Positions 17,649-27,253 are shown, counted from the stretch's first letter. The stretch: 51,197 nucleotides of DNA from Sphingomonas sp. Leaf67 (GCF_001421965.1 NZ_LMLP01000004.1:1-51197); one strand, 5' to 3'. The notes: generated by a model not told the origin, from the letters alone. Numbers and translations are program-made.

Positions 17649-18564
17649 GCCGGCCCTATCGCGGTTCATCCGGTATTTCATGGCGGTGGGGCGGCTCGGG
17701 TCGATCCGGCGCGCCGCCGATGAACTGTCGGTATCGGCGTCGGCGATCGACCGGCAGATCCTGAATGCCGAAGCGCGACTGGGCGTGCAGTTGTTCGAAC
17801 GCCTGCCGACTGGTCTGCGGCTGACGGCGGCGGGCGAGGTCATGATGTCGGCGGGCGGACGCTGGCAAAAGCAGCTGGGCGACACGCTGTCGCAGATCGA
17901 GGATCTACGCGGGCTGAAGCGCGGTCATGTCGACATCGGGGTGATCGATGCGCTGGCAAAGGGGTATATGCCCGCCGCGATTCATGCGATCCAGCAAAGC
18001 CATCCCGGCATCACCATCGGCGTGCAGGTGCTGGGCAACGAGCAGGTGCGCCGCGCCATCGCCGCCAACGACGTCGATTTCGGCATCCTGTTCGATCCGC
18101 AATCCTATCGCGAGCTGACGGTTCGCGCCTTTGTGGATGTCGTGCTGGGGGTCGTCTCGCCGCCCGACCATCCGCTGGCGCAGCGGTCGGACGTCCGGTT
18201 CTCGGACTGCGACGGCGAGTCCGTGATCCTCCCCGCCGCCCCGCTGGCGGTGCATCAGCAGGTGGACATACTGCAGGCGACGTCTGGTGTCTCGCTCCAC
18301 CGCCGGGCGACGTCCGACAATATCCAGATGATCGCCTCGCTGATTCAGGAGGGGGGAAGCGTAGGCATCCTTACCTCGCTGGACGTGTCGACCGAGGTTC
18401 GTGCCGGCACGCTGGCCTTTACCCGCATCGTCGACAAGGTGCTGCGCCCGATGACGCTGGCGCTGTGCACTGCGACCGCACGTACCCCGTCCTATGCCGC
18501 CACGATGGTGTTGCGCGAGATCGAGGCGGGGTTCACCCAGTTCGCCTATATCCCGCCGGCGTAG
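17647..18564 (+). CDS. LysR-family transcriptional regulator (probable purine-island regulator)
   Basis: 305 residues. An N-terminal winged helix (GSIRRAADELSVSASAIDRQI, approximately residues 18-38, with LFERLPTGLRLTAAG after it) is followed by a periplasmic-binding-protein-like effector domain from about residue 90. It is divergent from the TonB receptor operon, the standard arrangement for a LysR protein controlling its neighbour. It resembles the second, interrupted LysR at 39270-40196 in the DNA-binding region (GSIR.AA...L, SA..RQ.L, E..L.VQLF.R.P.G.R.TAAGE), so the two are probable paralogues. The effector is unknown; a purine or urate-derived compound is the obvious guess. No strong ribosome binding site is visible. 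Confidence 0.86.
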   Translation: MPALSRFIRYFMAVGRLGSIRRAADELSVSASAIDRQILNAEARLGVQLFERLPTGLRLTAAGEVMMSAGGRWQKQLGDTLSQIEDLRGLKRGHVDIGVIDALAKGYMPAAIHAIQQSHPGITIGVQVLGNEQVRRAIAANDVDFGILFDPQSYRELTVRAFVDVVLGVVSPPDHPLAQRSDVRFSDCDGESVILPAAPLAVHQQVDILQATSGVSLHRRATSDNIQMIASLIQEGGSVGILTSLDVSTEVRAGTLAFTRIVDKVLRPMTLALCTATARTPSYAATMVLREIEAGFTQFAYIPPA

Positions 18565-18643
18565 GGCCGATCGGCGTTCGGGAACCCCCTGGCCCGCTTC
18601 CCTTCCTGACAAGGGAGGGGAGTAACAGGCGACCGCGTCCGAC

Positions 18644-18677
18644 GAAGGTCGATCAGGCCTAGGCGGGATCGACCTTC
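18644..18677. repeat. Inverted repeat GAAGGTCGATC, third copy at 18830-18840
   Basis: GAAGGTCGATC (18644-18654) pairs perfectly with GATCGACCTTC (18667-18677). A direct copy of the left arm occurs at 18830-18840 just before the nucleoside hydrolase stop. The hairpin lies 80 bases after the LysR stop between convergent genes and could act as a terminator. Confidence 0.5.
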
Positions 18678-18716
18678 AGTTCGCTGGGCGCAGGAATAGC
18701 GTTCGATTCCCTTTGG

Positions 18717-18811
18717 TCACTCCCGCGCAGGCGGGAGCCCATATACGCCAGCGTCGCGGATCGAGCCGAACCGTCGGCGTCTATGGATTCCCGCCTGCGC
18801 GGGAATGACGA
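18717..18811. repeat. Long intergenic inverted repeat (REP/BIME-like)
   Basis: The arms at 18717-18750 (starting TCACTCCCGCGCAGGCGGGA) and 18776-18811 (ending with the near-complement) pair over about 30 positions with few mismatches, and each arm contains its own small palindrome CCCGCgCAGGCGGG. Elements of this type occur in many sphingomonad intergenic regions. It separates the convergent LysR and nucleoside hydrolase genes. Confidence 0.65.
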
Positions 18812-18844
18812 AATTCCGTGGCTATCGCTGAAGGTCGATCGGTC

Positions 18845-19942
18845 CTAGCGCACGGCAGGACGGGACAACAGTCGCAGCATCATCGCTTCCAGACGGGCGG
18901 GGTCGATCGTGCGGATCACCTCGGCGCGCTGTTCGCCGATACCCGGTTGATAGCCGGTGCTCCACGACAGCATGTCGCCGTAATTCGGCCCGAACTGCGT
19001 GTCGTAATCGACGAAGGCGGTGTCGCGCGCGGTGACGATGGTCGGGTCGAGCCAGACGCCGGCGGCGATTTCGTCCCACAGCGGAAAGCCGGGTTCGAGC
19101 GCGGCGATCCATGCGGCGACGGCGGGCGGCGACGCGCCCCGCAGCCGGGCGATCAGCGCGGGCGTCAGTTCGGTCGCGGTCGACGGATCGGCGGGGATGA
19201 TCGTGATATGCCGCCACGGGCTGCGCGAGACGATGCTGGCCGCTTCGGGATCGAAGCGCGCGTTGAACTCGCGGCGCGGGGAGTGGAGGAATTCGCGGGC
19301 GAACTGGGTTGCCGAAACGCTGTCGCGCACCTGTCGGGGGTTCAGGCTGCCGCCCATATAGACCAGCTCCTTCGCAAGGCCGGCAAAGGCCGGATCGAGC
19401 CGCTGGGCCAGCGCGAGGTTGGTGAGCGGCCCCATCGCGATGATCGTCACCTGTCCCGGATGTTCCCGGACCATCCGTAAAAGGAAATTGGCGGCGATTT
19501 CGGGCGAGGGGCGGGTGGTCGGATTGCCGCCGGGCAGGTCGACCGGATCGTCGGCGCGGTAATAGGGGGGCGTGCTCTGCCGGGTCGGTTCGACCCATTG
19601 CCGCATCCATGCGCCTTTCCACGTCAGCTTGCCGTACAGGCTTTCCCAACGCTCCGTCAGCACCTCGGAATTGACCAGCGGATAGGTCGCGCCCTGCATG
19701 ACCGGGACGGTCCGCTCCATCCGCTCGACGCCCTTCAACGCCATCGCCGTCGCGCGATTGGCCCAGACGTTGCCGGTCACCGTCGTGATCCCGAGCACCT
19801 CGACATCGGGAGCATCGAGCAGCATCGCATGGGCAAGGCCGAAGCCTTCGTCGTCGATGATGACGAGGCGGCGTGCCGGTTGCGCCTGCGCGGGCATCGT
19901 CGCCACCAGCAAGGCCATCAGGCCGAACAAGAACTTCCGCAT
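18845..19942 (-). CDS. Exported nucleoside hydrolase-like protein with altered metal motif
   Basis: 365 residues with a type I signal peptide (FLFGLMALLVATMPAQAQ), so it acts outside the cytoplasm. The body follows the inosine-uridine nucleoside hydrolase fold: VLGITTVTGNVWANRATA, IIAMGPLTNLALAQ and ELVYMGGSLNP are in the expected order. The N-terminal calcium motif, usually DxDxGxDDA, reads IIDDEGFGLAHA (D30, D31, E32), so the second aspartate pair is absent. It may be a divergent hydrolase or a binding protein. It is the last gene of the minus-strand unit permease - xdhABC - guaD - hydrolase and overlaps guaD by one base. Its predicted role is to release purine bases from nucleosides in the periplasm. 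Confidence 0.8.
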   Translation of the reverse strand: MRKFLFGLMALLVATMPAQAQPARRLVIIDDEGFGLAHAMLLDAPDVEVLGITTVTGNVWANRATAMALKGVERMERTVPVMQGATYPLVNSEVLTERWESLYGKLTWKGAWMRQWVEPTRQSTPPYYRADDPVDLPGGNPTTRPSPEIAANFLLRMVREHPGQVTIIAMGPLTNLALAQRLDPAFAGLAKELVYMGGSLNPRQVRDSVSATQFAREFLHSPRREFNARFDPEAASIVSRSPWRHITIIPADPSTATELTPALIARLRGASPPAVAAWIAALEPGFPLWDEIAAGVWLDPTIVTARDTAFVDYDTQFGPNYGDMLSWSTGYQPGIGEQRAEVIRTIDPARLEAMMLRLLSRPAVR

Positions 19943-21231
19943 CAACCCGTCCCCCGATCCCAAGCGCACTCGCCCATGATGTACGTTCGTCGCACGGTGC
20001 GGTCGTCGCCCAGCACCTGCATCGCGAACAGCCGCGCCGCGAGATCGGCCCCGGCGGTGCGCCGCGCGAGCAGCGGCGTGGCGGCGTCGTCCAGCACGAC
20101 GAAATCGGCCTCCTGTCCCGGCAGCAGCGCGCCGACCCGGCCGGCGATGCCGAGCAGCGCCGCGCTGCCCCCGGTCGCCAGATAGAGCGCCCGGAACGGA
20201 TCGAGCCGCATTTCGCGGGCGAGCGCGGCCTGATAGGCGACGCCAGCGGTGTGCAGCATCGAAAAGGACGTGCCCGCGCCGATATCGCTGCCAAGGCCCA
20301 GCCGCATCCGGTGCGCATCGGCCTGTCCGAAATCGAAGAAGCCCGAACCGAGGAAGAGATTGGAAGTCGGGCAGACCGCGATCCCTGCTCCGGTTTCGGC
20401 GATCCGCGCGCAGCTGCGATCGGTCAGGTGGATGCCGTGCGCGAACACCGACCGGGGACCGACCAGCCCGAACCGGTCATAGACGTCGAGATAGTCTTGC
20501 GCCGCGGGGAAGCGTTCGGCGACGGCGGCGCATTCGTATCTGTTTTCGGCGAGATGCGTGTGCAGCAGGACATCCGGGTTGGCGTCGAGCACGGCAGCGG
20601 CCTGTCGCAACTGTTCGTCGGACGAGGTCAGCGCGAAGCGCGGCGTCACCGCATAGCCGAGCCGCCCGCGCCCGCGCCACCGCCGGATCAGCGCCTCGCT
20701 GTCGGCGCGGCCCGCTTCGGCGGTGTCGCGCAGGCCGTCGGGGCCGAGGTCCATCAGCACTTTCCCCGAGACGATCCGCATCCGCCGGTCGAGCGCCGCG
20801 TCGAACAGCGCGTCGACCGATGCAGGATGTACGGTCGGGAATACCAGTGCGCTGGTGGTGCCGTTGCGCAGCAGCTCGGTCAGAAACGCGTCGGCGACGG
20901 TGGCGGCATGCACCGGATCGGCGAACGCCATTTCGGCGGGAAAGATATGGCGTTCGAGCCAGTCGAGCAGCTGTTCGCCGTGCGATGCGATCCGGTCCAT
21001 CTGCGGATAATGAACATGCGCGTCGACGAAGCCTGGGACGGCGATGCCGGGCAGGCGTTCGACCGGCAGGCCGGCGAACCGCGACGCCAGTGCTGCATGA
21101 TCGCCGCGGGCGACGACCAGCCCGTCCTCGACCACCAGCAGCCCATCGGGTTCGTGCCGGATCGCGCCGGGATCATCACGGGGATCGGCCGAAACCGACA
21201 GCAGTTCGGCGCGGAAGAGGCGGAGGGTCAT
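19942..21231 (-). CDS. guaD: Guanine deaminase
   Basis: 429 residues of the amidohydrolase superfamily. PGFVDAHVHYPQMDRIAS carries the first metal ligands H72 and H74, and EQLLDWLERHIFPAE right after it is the guanine deaminase signature. HTHLAENRYE and GSDIGAGTSFSML provide further active-site positions. It converts guanine to xanthine, the substrate of the xanthine dehydrogenase encoded immediately upstream. The start codon overlaps the xdhC stop by four bases. The length is normal for bacterial GuaD. Confidence 0.92.
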   Translation of the reverse strand: MTLRLFRAELLSVSADPRDDPGAIRHEPDGLLVVEDGLVVARGDHAALASRFAGLPVERLPGIAVPGFVDAHVHYPQMDRIASHGEQLLDWLERHIFPAEMAFADPVHAATVADAFLTELLRNGTTSALVFPTVHPASVDALFDAALDRRMRIVSGKVLMDLGPDGLRDTAEAGRADSEALIRRWRGRGRLGYAVTPRFALTSSDEQLRQAAAVLDANPDVLLHTHLAENRYECAAVAERFPAAQDYLDVYDRFGLVGPRSVFAHGIHLTDRSCARIAETGAGIAVCPTSNLFLGSGFFDFGQADAHRMRLGLGSDIGAGTSFSMLHTAGVAYQAALAREMRLDPFRALYLATGGSAALLGIAGRVGALLPGQEADFVVLDDAATPLLARRTAGADLAARLFAMQVLGDDRTVRRTYIMGECAWDRGTG

Positions 21232-22178
21232 GGATACTCCGGCGTGATGCGCGCGTCGGCGTTGGCGAGGGTGAGAAGCTGGGCGAGGAGCGACAGGGCG
21301 ATGACGTCCGGTTCCTTGCCGGGGATCGTCGCCAGCCCGATCGGACAGGTGAGCCGCGCGCGGGCGTCGGTCGAAATCCCTTCGCAGGTCAGCCGGGCAA
21401 GGAACCGGGCGCGCTTGGTCGCCGAGCCGATCAGTCCGACATAGGCGAGCGGCGCACGGGTCAGGGCGGCCCTGGTCAGTGCATAGTCGAGCGCGTGGTC
21501 GTGCGTCAGGATCACGACGGCCGCTTCGTCGGGCGCATCGGACAGGCAGGCGGGCAGGCGATCCGCGTCGACGATCGTCACCCCCGGTGTATCGGCCAGT
21601 TCGGGACGGCTGTCGAACCAGGCGAGCCGCAGCGGGAGGCCGGCGGTCCGACGGGCGATCGCCTGCCCGACATGGCCGGCCCCGAACAGATACAGCGGCC
21701 GCTGCCACGCGCCGGGCCGTTCGGACCATGTCGTTCCCGCCGCGGGACGCGCGCCACGGGCCGATAGCGGCAGGATCGCCGCCGTCGGATCGGGTGCGCG
21801 CGCGATGCTCCCGGCGTGCAGCGTCGTGGTGAGCGTCGTGCCGGCAGCCGCCGCATCCAGCCATTCGAGCGCCGCCGGGTCGACCCGCTCGATCAGCAGG
21901 CGCACCCGCCCGCCACAGCATTGGCCGAGCAAGGGGCCGAGCGGATAATCCTGCACCCGCCAGCTGCCCGGCGGATAGGCGAGGATCGAGCGTGCCTGTT
22001 CGATCGCCTGATGCTCCAGCGCGCCGCCGCCGATCGTGTCGAACGAGGCCGCTGCGCCGACCGCCATTCGTGTGCCTGCGCCGCGCGGAGCCGATCCTTC
22101 GGTGGCGAGGACGGTGACCAGCGCGACCGGTTCCGCTAGCGCGGCACGGCGCAGACGCGCGATCCAGTCGCCGGTCAT
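21228..22178 (-). CDS. xdhC: Xanthine dehydrogenase accessory protein XdhC
   Basis: 316 residues. The N-terminal XdhC/CoxI domain shows VTVLATEGSAPRGAGTRMAV and GGGALEHQAIEQAR, and the C-terminal Rossmann domain shows LFGAGHVGQAIARR followed by VVILTHDHALDY and YVGLIGSATKRARF. XdhC binds molybdenum cofactor, promotes its sulfuration and inserts it into XdhB. It overlaps xdhB upstream and guaD downstream by four bases each, as expected for tightly co-expressed genes. Confidence 0.92.
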   Translation of the reverse strand: MTGDWIARLRRAALAEPVALVTVLATEGSAPRGAGTRMAVGAAASFDTIGGGALEHQAIEQARSILAYPPGSWRVQDYPLGPLLGQCCGGRVRLLIERVDPAALEWLDAAAAGTTLTTTLHAGSIARAPDPTAAILPLSARGARPAAGTTWSERPGAWQRPLYLFGAGHVGQAIARRTAGLPLRLAWFDSRPELADTPGVTIVDADRLPACLSDAPDEAAVVILTHDHALDYALTRAALTRAPLAYVGLIGSATKRARFLARLTCEGISTDARARLTCPIGLATIPGKEPDVIALSLLAQLLTLANADARITPEYP

Positions 22179-24487
22179 GCGCGATGCGCGGCGATCGCGC
22201 GCAGGATCGCCTCCGGCGTGGCGGGCGCGTCGAGCGGGGGAAAGGCGCGTCGATCGGGGACGGTCGCCGCCACCGCTTCGCCCAGTGCCGACAGGACGCA
22301 CTGGGCCAGCATGAACGGCGGTTCGCCGACCGCTTTCGACCGGTTGATCGTCGGTTCGACATTCTCCCCGTCCCACAGCGCGATCGACAGGCGGTCGGGG
22401 CGGTCGGCGGCAGTCGGGATCTTGTAGGTCGCGGGCGAATGGGTCAGCAACCGGCCATCGTCGGCGAACACCAGTTCCTCGGTCGTCAGCCAGCCCTGCC
22501 CCTGCACGAAGCCGCCCTCGATCTGCCCCAGATCGATCGCCGGGTTGAGCGACCGGCCGACGTCGTGGAGGATGTCGACCGCCAGCACGCGATGTTCGCC
22601 GGTCAGCGTGTCCACCACCACCTCGGCACAGGCCGCGCCGTACGCGAAATAGTAGAAGGGGCGACCGCGATGGGCGGCACGGTCATAGGCGATGTGCGGA
22701 GTCGCGTAGAAGCCGGTCGACGACAGCGACACGCGCGCCAGATGCGCCTTGCGACACAGGGTGGCGAAGGGGATCGTCTCGGCCCCCGCAACGATGCCCG
22801 TCGGCGTGAAATGCACGGCGTCGGGTTCGCAGCCGCCAATCGACGCGGCGACCCCCGCCAGCCGGTCGCGGATCGTGCGCGCCGCCTCGAACGCCGCCAT
22901 GCCGTTCAGGTCGGCCCCCGACGAGGCTGCGGTGGCGGAGGTGTTGGGCACCTTGTCGGTGCGGGTCGCGGTGATGCGCACCGCGCCGACCGGCACGGCG
23001 AACACGTCGGCCACGACCTGCGCGACCTTGATATACAGGCCCTGACCCATCTCGGTGCCGCCATGGTTCACCTGTATGCTGCCATCGGCGTAGACGTGCA
23101 CCAGCGCCCCGGCCTGATTAAGATGGGTCGTCGTGAAGCTGATCCCGAACTTTACCGGGGCGAGCGCGATCCCCTTTTTCAGCACCTTATGACGCGCGTT
23201 GAAGTCGCGGACGGCGGCGCGGCGGGCGTCATAGTCGCTGTCGCGGCGCAGCCGGGCGATCAGCGCGGGCGCGATATTGTCGGTGATCGTCATGCCATAG
23301 GGCGTGACGTCACGCCCCGGCCCGTACAGGTTGGCGGTGCGCACATCGAGCGGGTCGCGCGCCAGCGACGCGGCGACGACATCGATGACCCGTTCGATCG
23401 CCAGCATCCCCTGCGGCCCGCCGAAACCGCGAAAGGCGGTGGCAGAAACGGTGTGAGTCTTCAGCCGTTCCGACAGGATCTCGACTGCCGGCAACCAATA
23501 GCTGTTGTCGGCGTGGAACATGGCGCGATCGTTGATCGCCGGCGACAGGTCGACCGTCGCGCCGCACCGCGACGCCAGCCGGAGGACCAGTCCGAGGATA
23601 TGGCCATCGTCGTCGAAGCCGACATCATAATCGACGGTGAAGTCGTGGCGCTTGCCGGTCAGCACCATATCGTCGTCGCGGTCGCAACAGAATTTGGCGG
23701 GCCGACCGGTTTTGGCCGCGACCAGCGCGGCGGCGGCGGCGAAGGGCGCGGCCTGCGTTTCCTTGCCGCCGAACGCGCCGCCCATGCGGCGGACCTCGAC
23801 CGTCACATCCGCCGACGTGACGCCGAGCAGATCGGCGACCAGATGCTGCACTTCGCTGGGATGCTGGGTCGAGCTGGCGATATGGACCTGTCCGTCCTCG
23901 CCCGGTCGGGCAAGGGCTATCTGGCCTTCCAGATAGAAATGATCCTGTCCGCCCATCGCGAAGCTGCCCGAGCGACGATGCGGTGTGGTGTCGAGCGCGG
24001 CGCCAGCATCGCCGCGTGCCATGCGCTGGGTCGGTTCGATCAGCGAGGCAGCGGCGCGGGCGTCGGCGATGGTCAGCAGCGCGGGGCGGGGGGCGTATTC
24101 GATCTTGCCGAGCCGCGCCGCCCGCCGCGCCGCACCCCGGCTGGTCGCGGCCACCAGAAACACCGGCTGGCCGCGATACAGGACTTCGCCATCGGCGAGC
24201 AGCCGGTCGTCATGCGCGACCGGGCTGACGTCGTTATGGCCCGGTATGTCCGCTGCGGTGAAGACCGCGACGACACCGGGCGCGGCGCGCACCGCCGACA
24301 GGTCGATCGCGACGATCCCGGCATGGGTTTCGGTCGACTGGCCGAAGGCAAGGTGCAGCAGGTCGGCGGCTTCGGGTTCGTCGTCGATATAGCGTGCAGC
24401 CCCGGTGACGTGCAGCAGCGCGCTGTCATGCGGCAGCGACGGCTTTACGTCGGATCGGACCGGAGGCGGTGCGGCACGATCGGCCAT
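22175..24487 (-). CDS. xdhB: Xanthine dehydrogenase, molybdopterin-binding large subunit XdhB
   Basis: 770 residues, the normal length for the two-subunit bacterial enzyme. Molybdopterin-domain motifs are in order: GQDHFYLEGQIA, RRMGGAFGGKETQ, TAFRGFGGPQGM, NHGGTEMGQGLY and the C-terminal KAVGEPPFML with the catalytic glutamate. It oxidises hypoxanthine to xanthine and xanthine to urate. The start overlaps the xdhA stop by one base. The FAD and iron-sulfur centres are on the separate XdhA subunit. Confidence 0.95.
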   Translation of the reverse strand: MADRAAPPPVRSDVKPSLPHDSALLHVTGAARYIDDEPEAADLLHLAFGQSTETHAGIVAIDLSAVRAAPGVVAVFTAADIPGHNDVSPVAHDDRLLADGEVLYRGQPVFLVAATSRGAARRAARLGKIEYAPRPALLTIADARAAASLIEPTQRMARGDAGAALDTTPHRRSGSFAMGGQDHFYLEGQIALARPGEDGQVHIASSTQHPSEVQHLVADLLGVTSADVTVEVRRMGGAFGGKETQAAPFAAAAALVAAKTGRPAKFCCDRDDDMVLTGKRHDFTVDYDVGFDDDGHILGLVLRLASRCGATVDLSPAINDRAMFHADNSYWLPAVEILSERLKTHTVSATAFRGFGGPQGMLAIERVIDVVAASLARDPLDVRTANLYGPGRDVTPYGMTITDNIAPALIARLRRDSDYDARRAAVRDFNARHKVLKKGIALAPVKFGISFTTTHLNQAGALVHVYADGSIQVNHGGTEMGQGLYIKVAQVVADVFAVPVGAVRITATRTDKVPNTSATAASSGADLNGMAAFEAARTIRDRLAGVAASIGGCEPDAVHFTPTGIVAGAETIPFATLCRKAHLARVSLSSTGFYATPHIAYDRAAHRGRPFYYFAYGAACAEVVVDTLTGEHRVLAVDILHDVGRSLNPAIDLGQIEGGFVQGQGWLTTEELVFADDGRLLTHSPATYKIPTAADRPDRLSIALWDGENVEPTINRSKAVGEPPFMLAQCVLSALGEAVAATVPDRRAFPPLDAPATPEAILRAIAAHRA

Positions 24488-25893
24488 CACAGCACCTCCC
24501 GGACCGACACCGGTTCGCCCTGTTCGCGGTGCCACAGCCGCCACAGCAGATTGCCGGCGGCTTCCTGTCGATAGGCGGCGCTGCCGCGGACATCGGTCAG
24601 CGGCGCGAAATCCTCGCGGAGCGCCGAGACGGCGCGGGCGACGGTGGCTTCGGTGAACGGCGCGCCGGTCAACGCGGCCTCGCACGCCGGGGCGCGGCGC
24701 GGGGTCGCGGCCATGCCGCCATACGCAACCAGCGCCTCGGCGACGATCCCATCACGCAAGGTCAGATGGAACGCGCCGCAGACCGCCGAAATGTCGCTGT
24801 CGAACCGGCGCGACAGCTTGGCGATGTGGACGATCGCGTCGGGGGCGGGGCGGGGCATGTGGATACGCTCGACGAACTCGCCGGGTGCGCGGTCCTGTTT
24901 GCCATAGGCGAGGAAATAATCCTCCAGCGCCAGCGTCCGCCGCTGGTCGCCCCGGCGCAGGACCAGCGTCGCGCCGAGCGCGATCAGCGCGGGCGGACCG
25001 TCGCCGATCGGCGAGCCATTGGCGATGTTGCCGCCGATCGTGCCGGCATTGCGCACCTGCAATCCGCCGATCCGCCGCACCAGCTCGCCGAGATCGGGAT
25101 GCAACCGGGCGAGCACATCATGCGCTTCGGCATAGCGGACCGCCGCGCCCAGCGTGACCCCGGCGACATCTTCGGTGATCGTGCGCAATTCGGCCACGTC
25201 GCCGATGAAGATCGGCGTATCGATGTCGCGCAGTCCCTTCGTCACCCACAGGCCGACGTCGGTGGCGCCGGCGATCAGCCGGGCATGCGGATGTTCAATC
25301 AGCAGCGCGGCGAGTTCGTCGGTCGATCGCGGTGCGAACCATGTCGGCCGCGCTTCCGGTGCATCCATCGCCGTCAGTTCGCGCAGCGCGGCGGCCAGTT
25401 GCCGGTCGTCGCGATCGATCCGGGGGACGTCGCGTGCGGCGTTGAGGATCGGGCCATAGCCAGTGCACCGGCACAAATTTCCCGCGATCACATCGGCGAC
25501 GGGCAGGTCGTGCCCGGCCGCCCCGACCGCGCGACCATACAGCGACATGACGAAGCCCGGCGTGCAGAAGCCGCATTGCGAGCTGCCGTTGCGCGCCATG
25601 CACGACTGGAGCGCGGTCGGCGCACCGCCCTGCGACAGGCTCTCGACGGTCAGCACCGCCTTGCCGTGGATCATCGGCAGGAACAGGATACAGGCATTCA
25701 CCGCCCGCCACGCGACGCCGTCATCGACCGGTTCACCGACCAGCACGGTGCAGGCCCCGCAATCGCCCTCGGCACAACCTTCCTTCGTTCCGGTACGGCG
25801 CAGGCGATAGCGCAGGTGATCGAGCAGCGTCGCGGTCGGTGCGGCATCGGCGATCTCGACGATCGTGTCGTCGAGGAGGAAGCGGACCGTCAT
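24487..25893 (-). CDS. xdhA: Xanthine dehydrogenase, FeS/FAD small subunit XdhA
   Basis: 468 residues. The N-terminal 2Fe-2S ferredoxin domain has EGCAEGDCGACTVLVGE, followed by the second cluster motif with CGFCTPGF and GNLCRCTGYGPI. The FAD domain follows with LIAGATDVGLWVTK and VRNAGTIGGNIANGSPIGD, then the CO-dehydrogenase flavoprotein C-terminal domain. Electrons from XdhB pass through these centres to NAD+. Four bases separate it from the upstream permease gene. Confidence 0.95.
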   Translation of the reverse strand: MTVRFLLDDTIVEIADAAPTATLLDHLRYRLRRTGTKEGCAEGDCGACTVLVGEPVDDGVAWRAVNACILFLPMIHGKAVLTVESLSQGGAPTALQSCMARNGSSQCGFCTPGFVMSLYGRAVGAAGHDLPVADVIAGNLCRCTGYGPILNAARDVPRIDRDDRQLAAALRELTAMDAPEARPTWFAPRSTDELAALLIEHPHARLIAGATDVGLWVTKGLRDIDTPIFIGDVAELRTITEDVAGVTLGAAVRYAEAHDVLARLHPDLGELVRRIGGLQVRNAGTIGGNIANGSPIGDGPPALIALGATLVLRRGDQRRTLALEDYFLAYGKQDRAPGEFVERIHMPRPAPDAIVHIAKLSRRFDSDISAVCGAFHLTLRDGIVAEALVAYGGMAATPRRAPACEAALTGAPFTEATVARAVSALREDFAPLTDVRGSAAYRQEAAGNLLWRLWHREQGEPVSVREVL

Positions 25894-25897
25894 GACC

Positions 25898-27253
25898 TCA
25901 CGCCGCCCCCATCCATGCGAAGCGCGCGATGAAGAGCGCGGCGAGCAGGAACAGGAACCAGTCGGCGCGCGTCGCCTGACCCCGCATCGCCTTCAGCACG
26001 GCATGGGCGGTGATGCCGAACGCGAGGCCATTGGCGATCGAGAAGGTTAGCGGGATCATCGCCACGGTCAGGAACGCGGGGATCGCCGCCAGCGGATCGT
26101 CCCATTGCACCTCGACCAGCGGCAGCAGCATCAGGCCGCCGACGACGATCAGCGCCGGTGCGGTCGCGGCCAGCGGCACCAGCTGCGCATACGGCGCGAC
26201 GAACATGGTCAGCAGAAACAGGATGCCGGTGACGACAGCGGTCAGGCCGGTGCGCCCGCCCGCCTGTACGCCCGCCGCGCTTTCGACATAGCTGGTGACG
26301 GTGCTGGTGCCCGCCACCGCGCCGACCATGGTCGCCACGGCGTCGGTCAGCAGGATGCGGTTCAGCCGGGGAATGCGGCCGGCCGCGTCGATCAGCCCGG
26401 CGCGCTTGGTCACCGCGACCAGCGTGCCGATATTGTCGAACAGGTCGACGAACAGGAACACGAACAGGATTTCGAACAGGCCGAGCCCGTGCCGCCCGCC
26501 CGCGCCGAACACGCCGGCCAGATCGATCTGAAACGCGGTCTGGGTCAACATGGTCAGGCTATAGGGTTCGGGCGCCATGGTGACCTGTCCGGCCATCCAC
26601 GCGACGGCGGTCGTAATGACGATCCCGATCAGCATCGCGCCGCGCACGTTCCAGATGCTCAGCACCGCGATCACCAGCAGGCCGAGCAGCGCGAGCAGCG
26701 CGCCGGGCGCGGTGAGCGGGCCGAGCGCGACGAGGGTCGCGGGGCTGGCGACGACGATGCCGGCATTGCGAAGCCCGATAAAGCCGATGAACAGGCCGAT
26801 CCCGCCCGCCACCGCCGCGAACAGATGCGGCGGAATGACCGAGACGATCAGCTGTCGCACACCGGTCAGCGTCAGGATGAGGAAGCAGAAGCCCGAAATG
26901 AACACGCAGCCGAGCGCGACCGGCCACGCTATGCCCATCTGCTGCACGACGGTGAAGCTGAAATAGGCGTTCAGCCCCATGCCCGGCGCGAGGGCCAGCG
27001 GCACGTTGGCGACCGTCCCCATCAGGATCGAGGCGAAGGCGGCGGCGAAGCAGGTGGCGGCGGCAACCGCCGCGACCGGCATCCCGGCCTGTCCGAGGAT
27101 CGCCGGATTGACCAGCACGATATAGGCCATGGTCAGGAAAGTAGTGGTGCCCGCCAGCACCTCGGTCCGGACCGACGTGCCGCGTCCGGTCAGGTCGAAC
27201 CGGCGCTCCAACATGGTCGCTGCCGGTGTTTCCGTCGCTACCGTCTGTGTCAT
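25898..27253 (-). CDS. AzgA-type NCS2 permease for adenine/guanine/hypoxanthine
   Basis: 451 residues, about 12-13 membrane helices. LAGTTTFLTMAYIVLVNPAIL and APGMGLNAYFSFTVV are typical of the AzgA/GhxP/PurP branch of NCS2 permeases, as is FVDLFDNIGTLVAV. These take up purine bases with protons. ATG 27253 has GGGGAA eight bases upstream and is preferred to the longer frame from 27283. It is the first gene of the minus-strand operon leading into xdhABC, guaD and the nucleoside hydrolase, so base uptake and oxidation are co-expressed. Confidence 0.9.
   Translation of the reverse strand: MTQTVATETPAATMLERRFDLTGRGTSVRTEVLAGTTTFLTMAYIVLVNPAILGQAGMPVAAVAAATCFAAAFASILMGTVANVPLALAPGMGLNAYFSFTVVQQMGIAWPVALGCVFISGFCFLILTLTGVRQLIVSVIPPHLFAAVAGGIGLFIGFIGLRNAGIVVASPATLVALGPLTAPGALLALLGLLVIAVLSIWNVRGAMLIGIVITTAVAWMAGQVTMAPEPYSLTMLTQTAFQIDLAGVFGAGGRHGLGLFEILFVFLFVDLFDNIGTLVAVTKRAGLIDAAGRIPRLNRILLTDAVATMVGAVAGTSTVTSYVESAAGVQAGGRTGLTAVVTGILFLLTMFVAPYAQLVPLAATAPALIVVGGLMLLPLVEVQWDDPLAAIPAFLTVAMIPLTFSIANGLAFGITAHAVLKAMRGQATRADWFLFLLAALFIARFAWMGAA

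Noticed and set aside
22184..24574. Nearly 800-codon open frame opposite xdhB
   Set aside because: Antisense shadow of a clear molybdopterin subunit. Its translation is rich in Arg, Gly and Asp with no domain.
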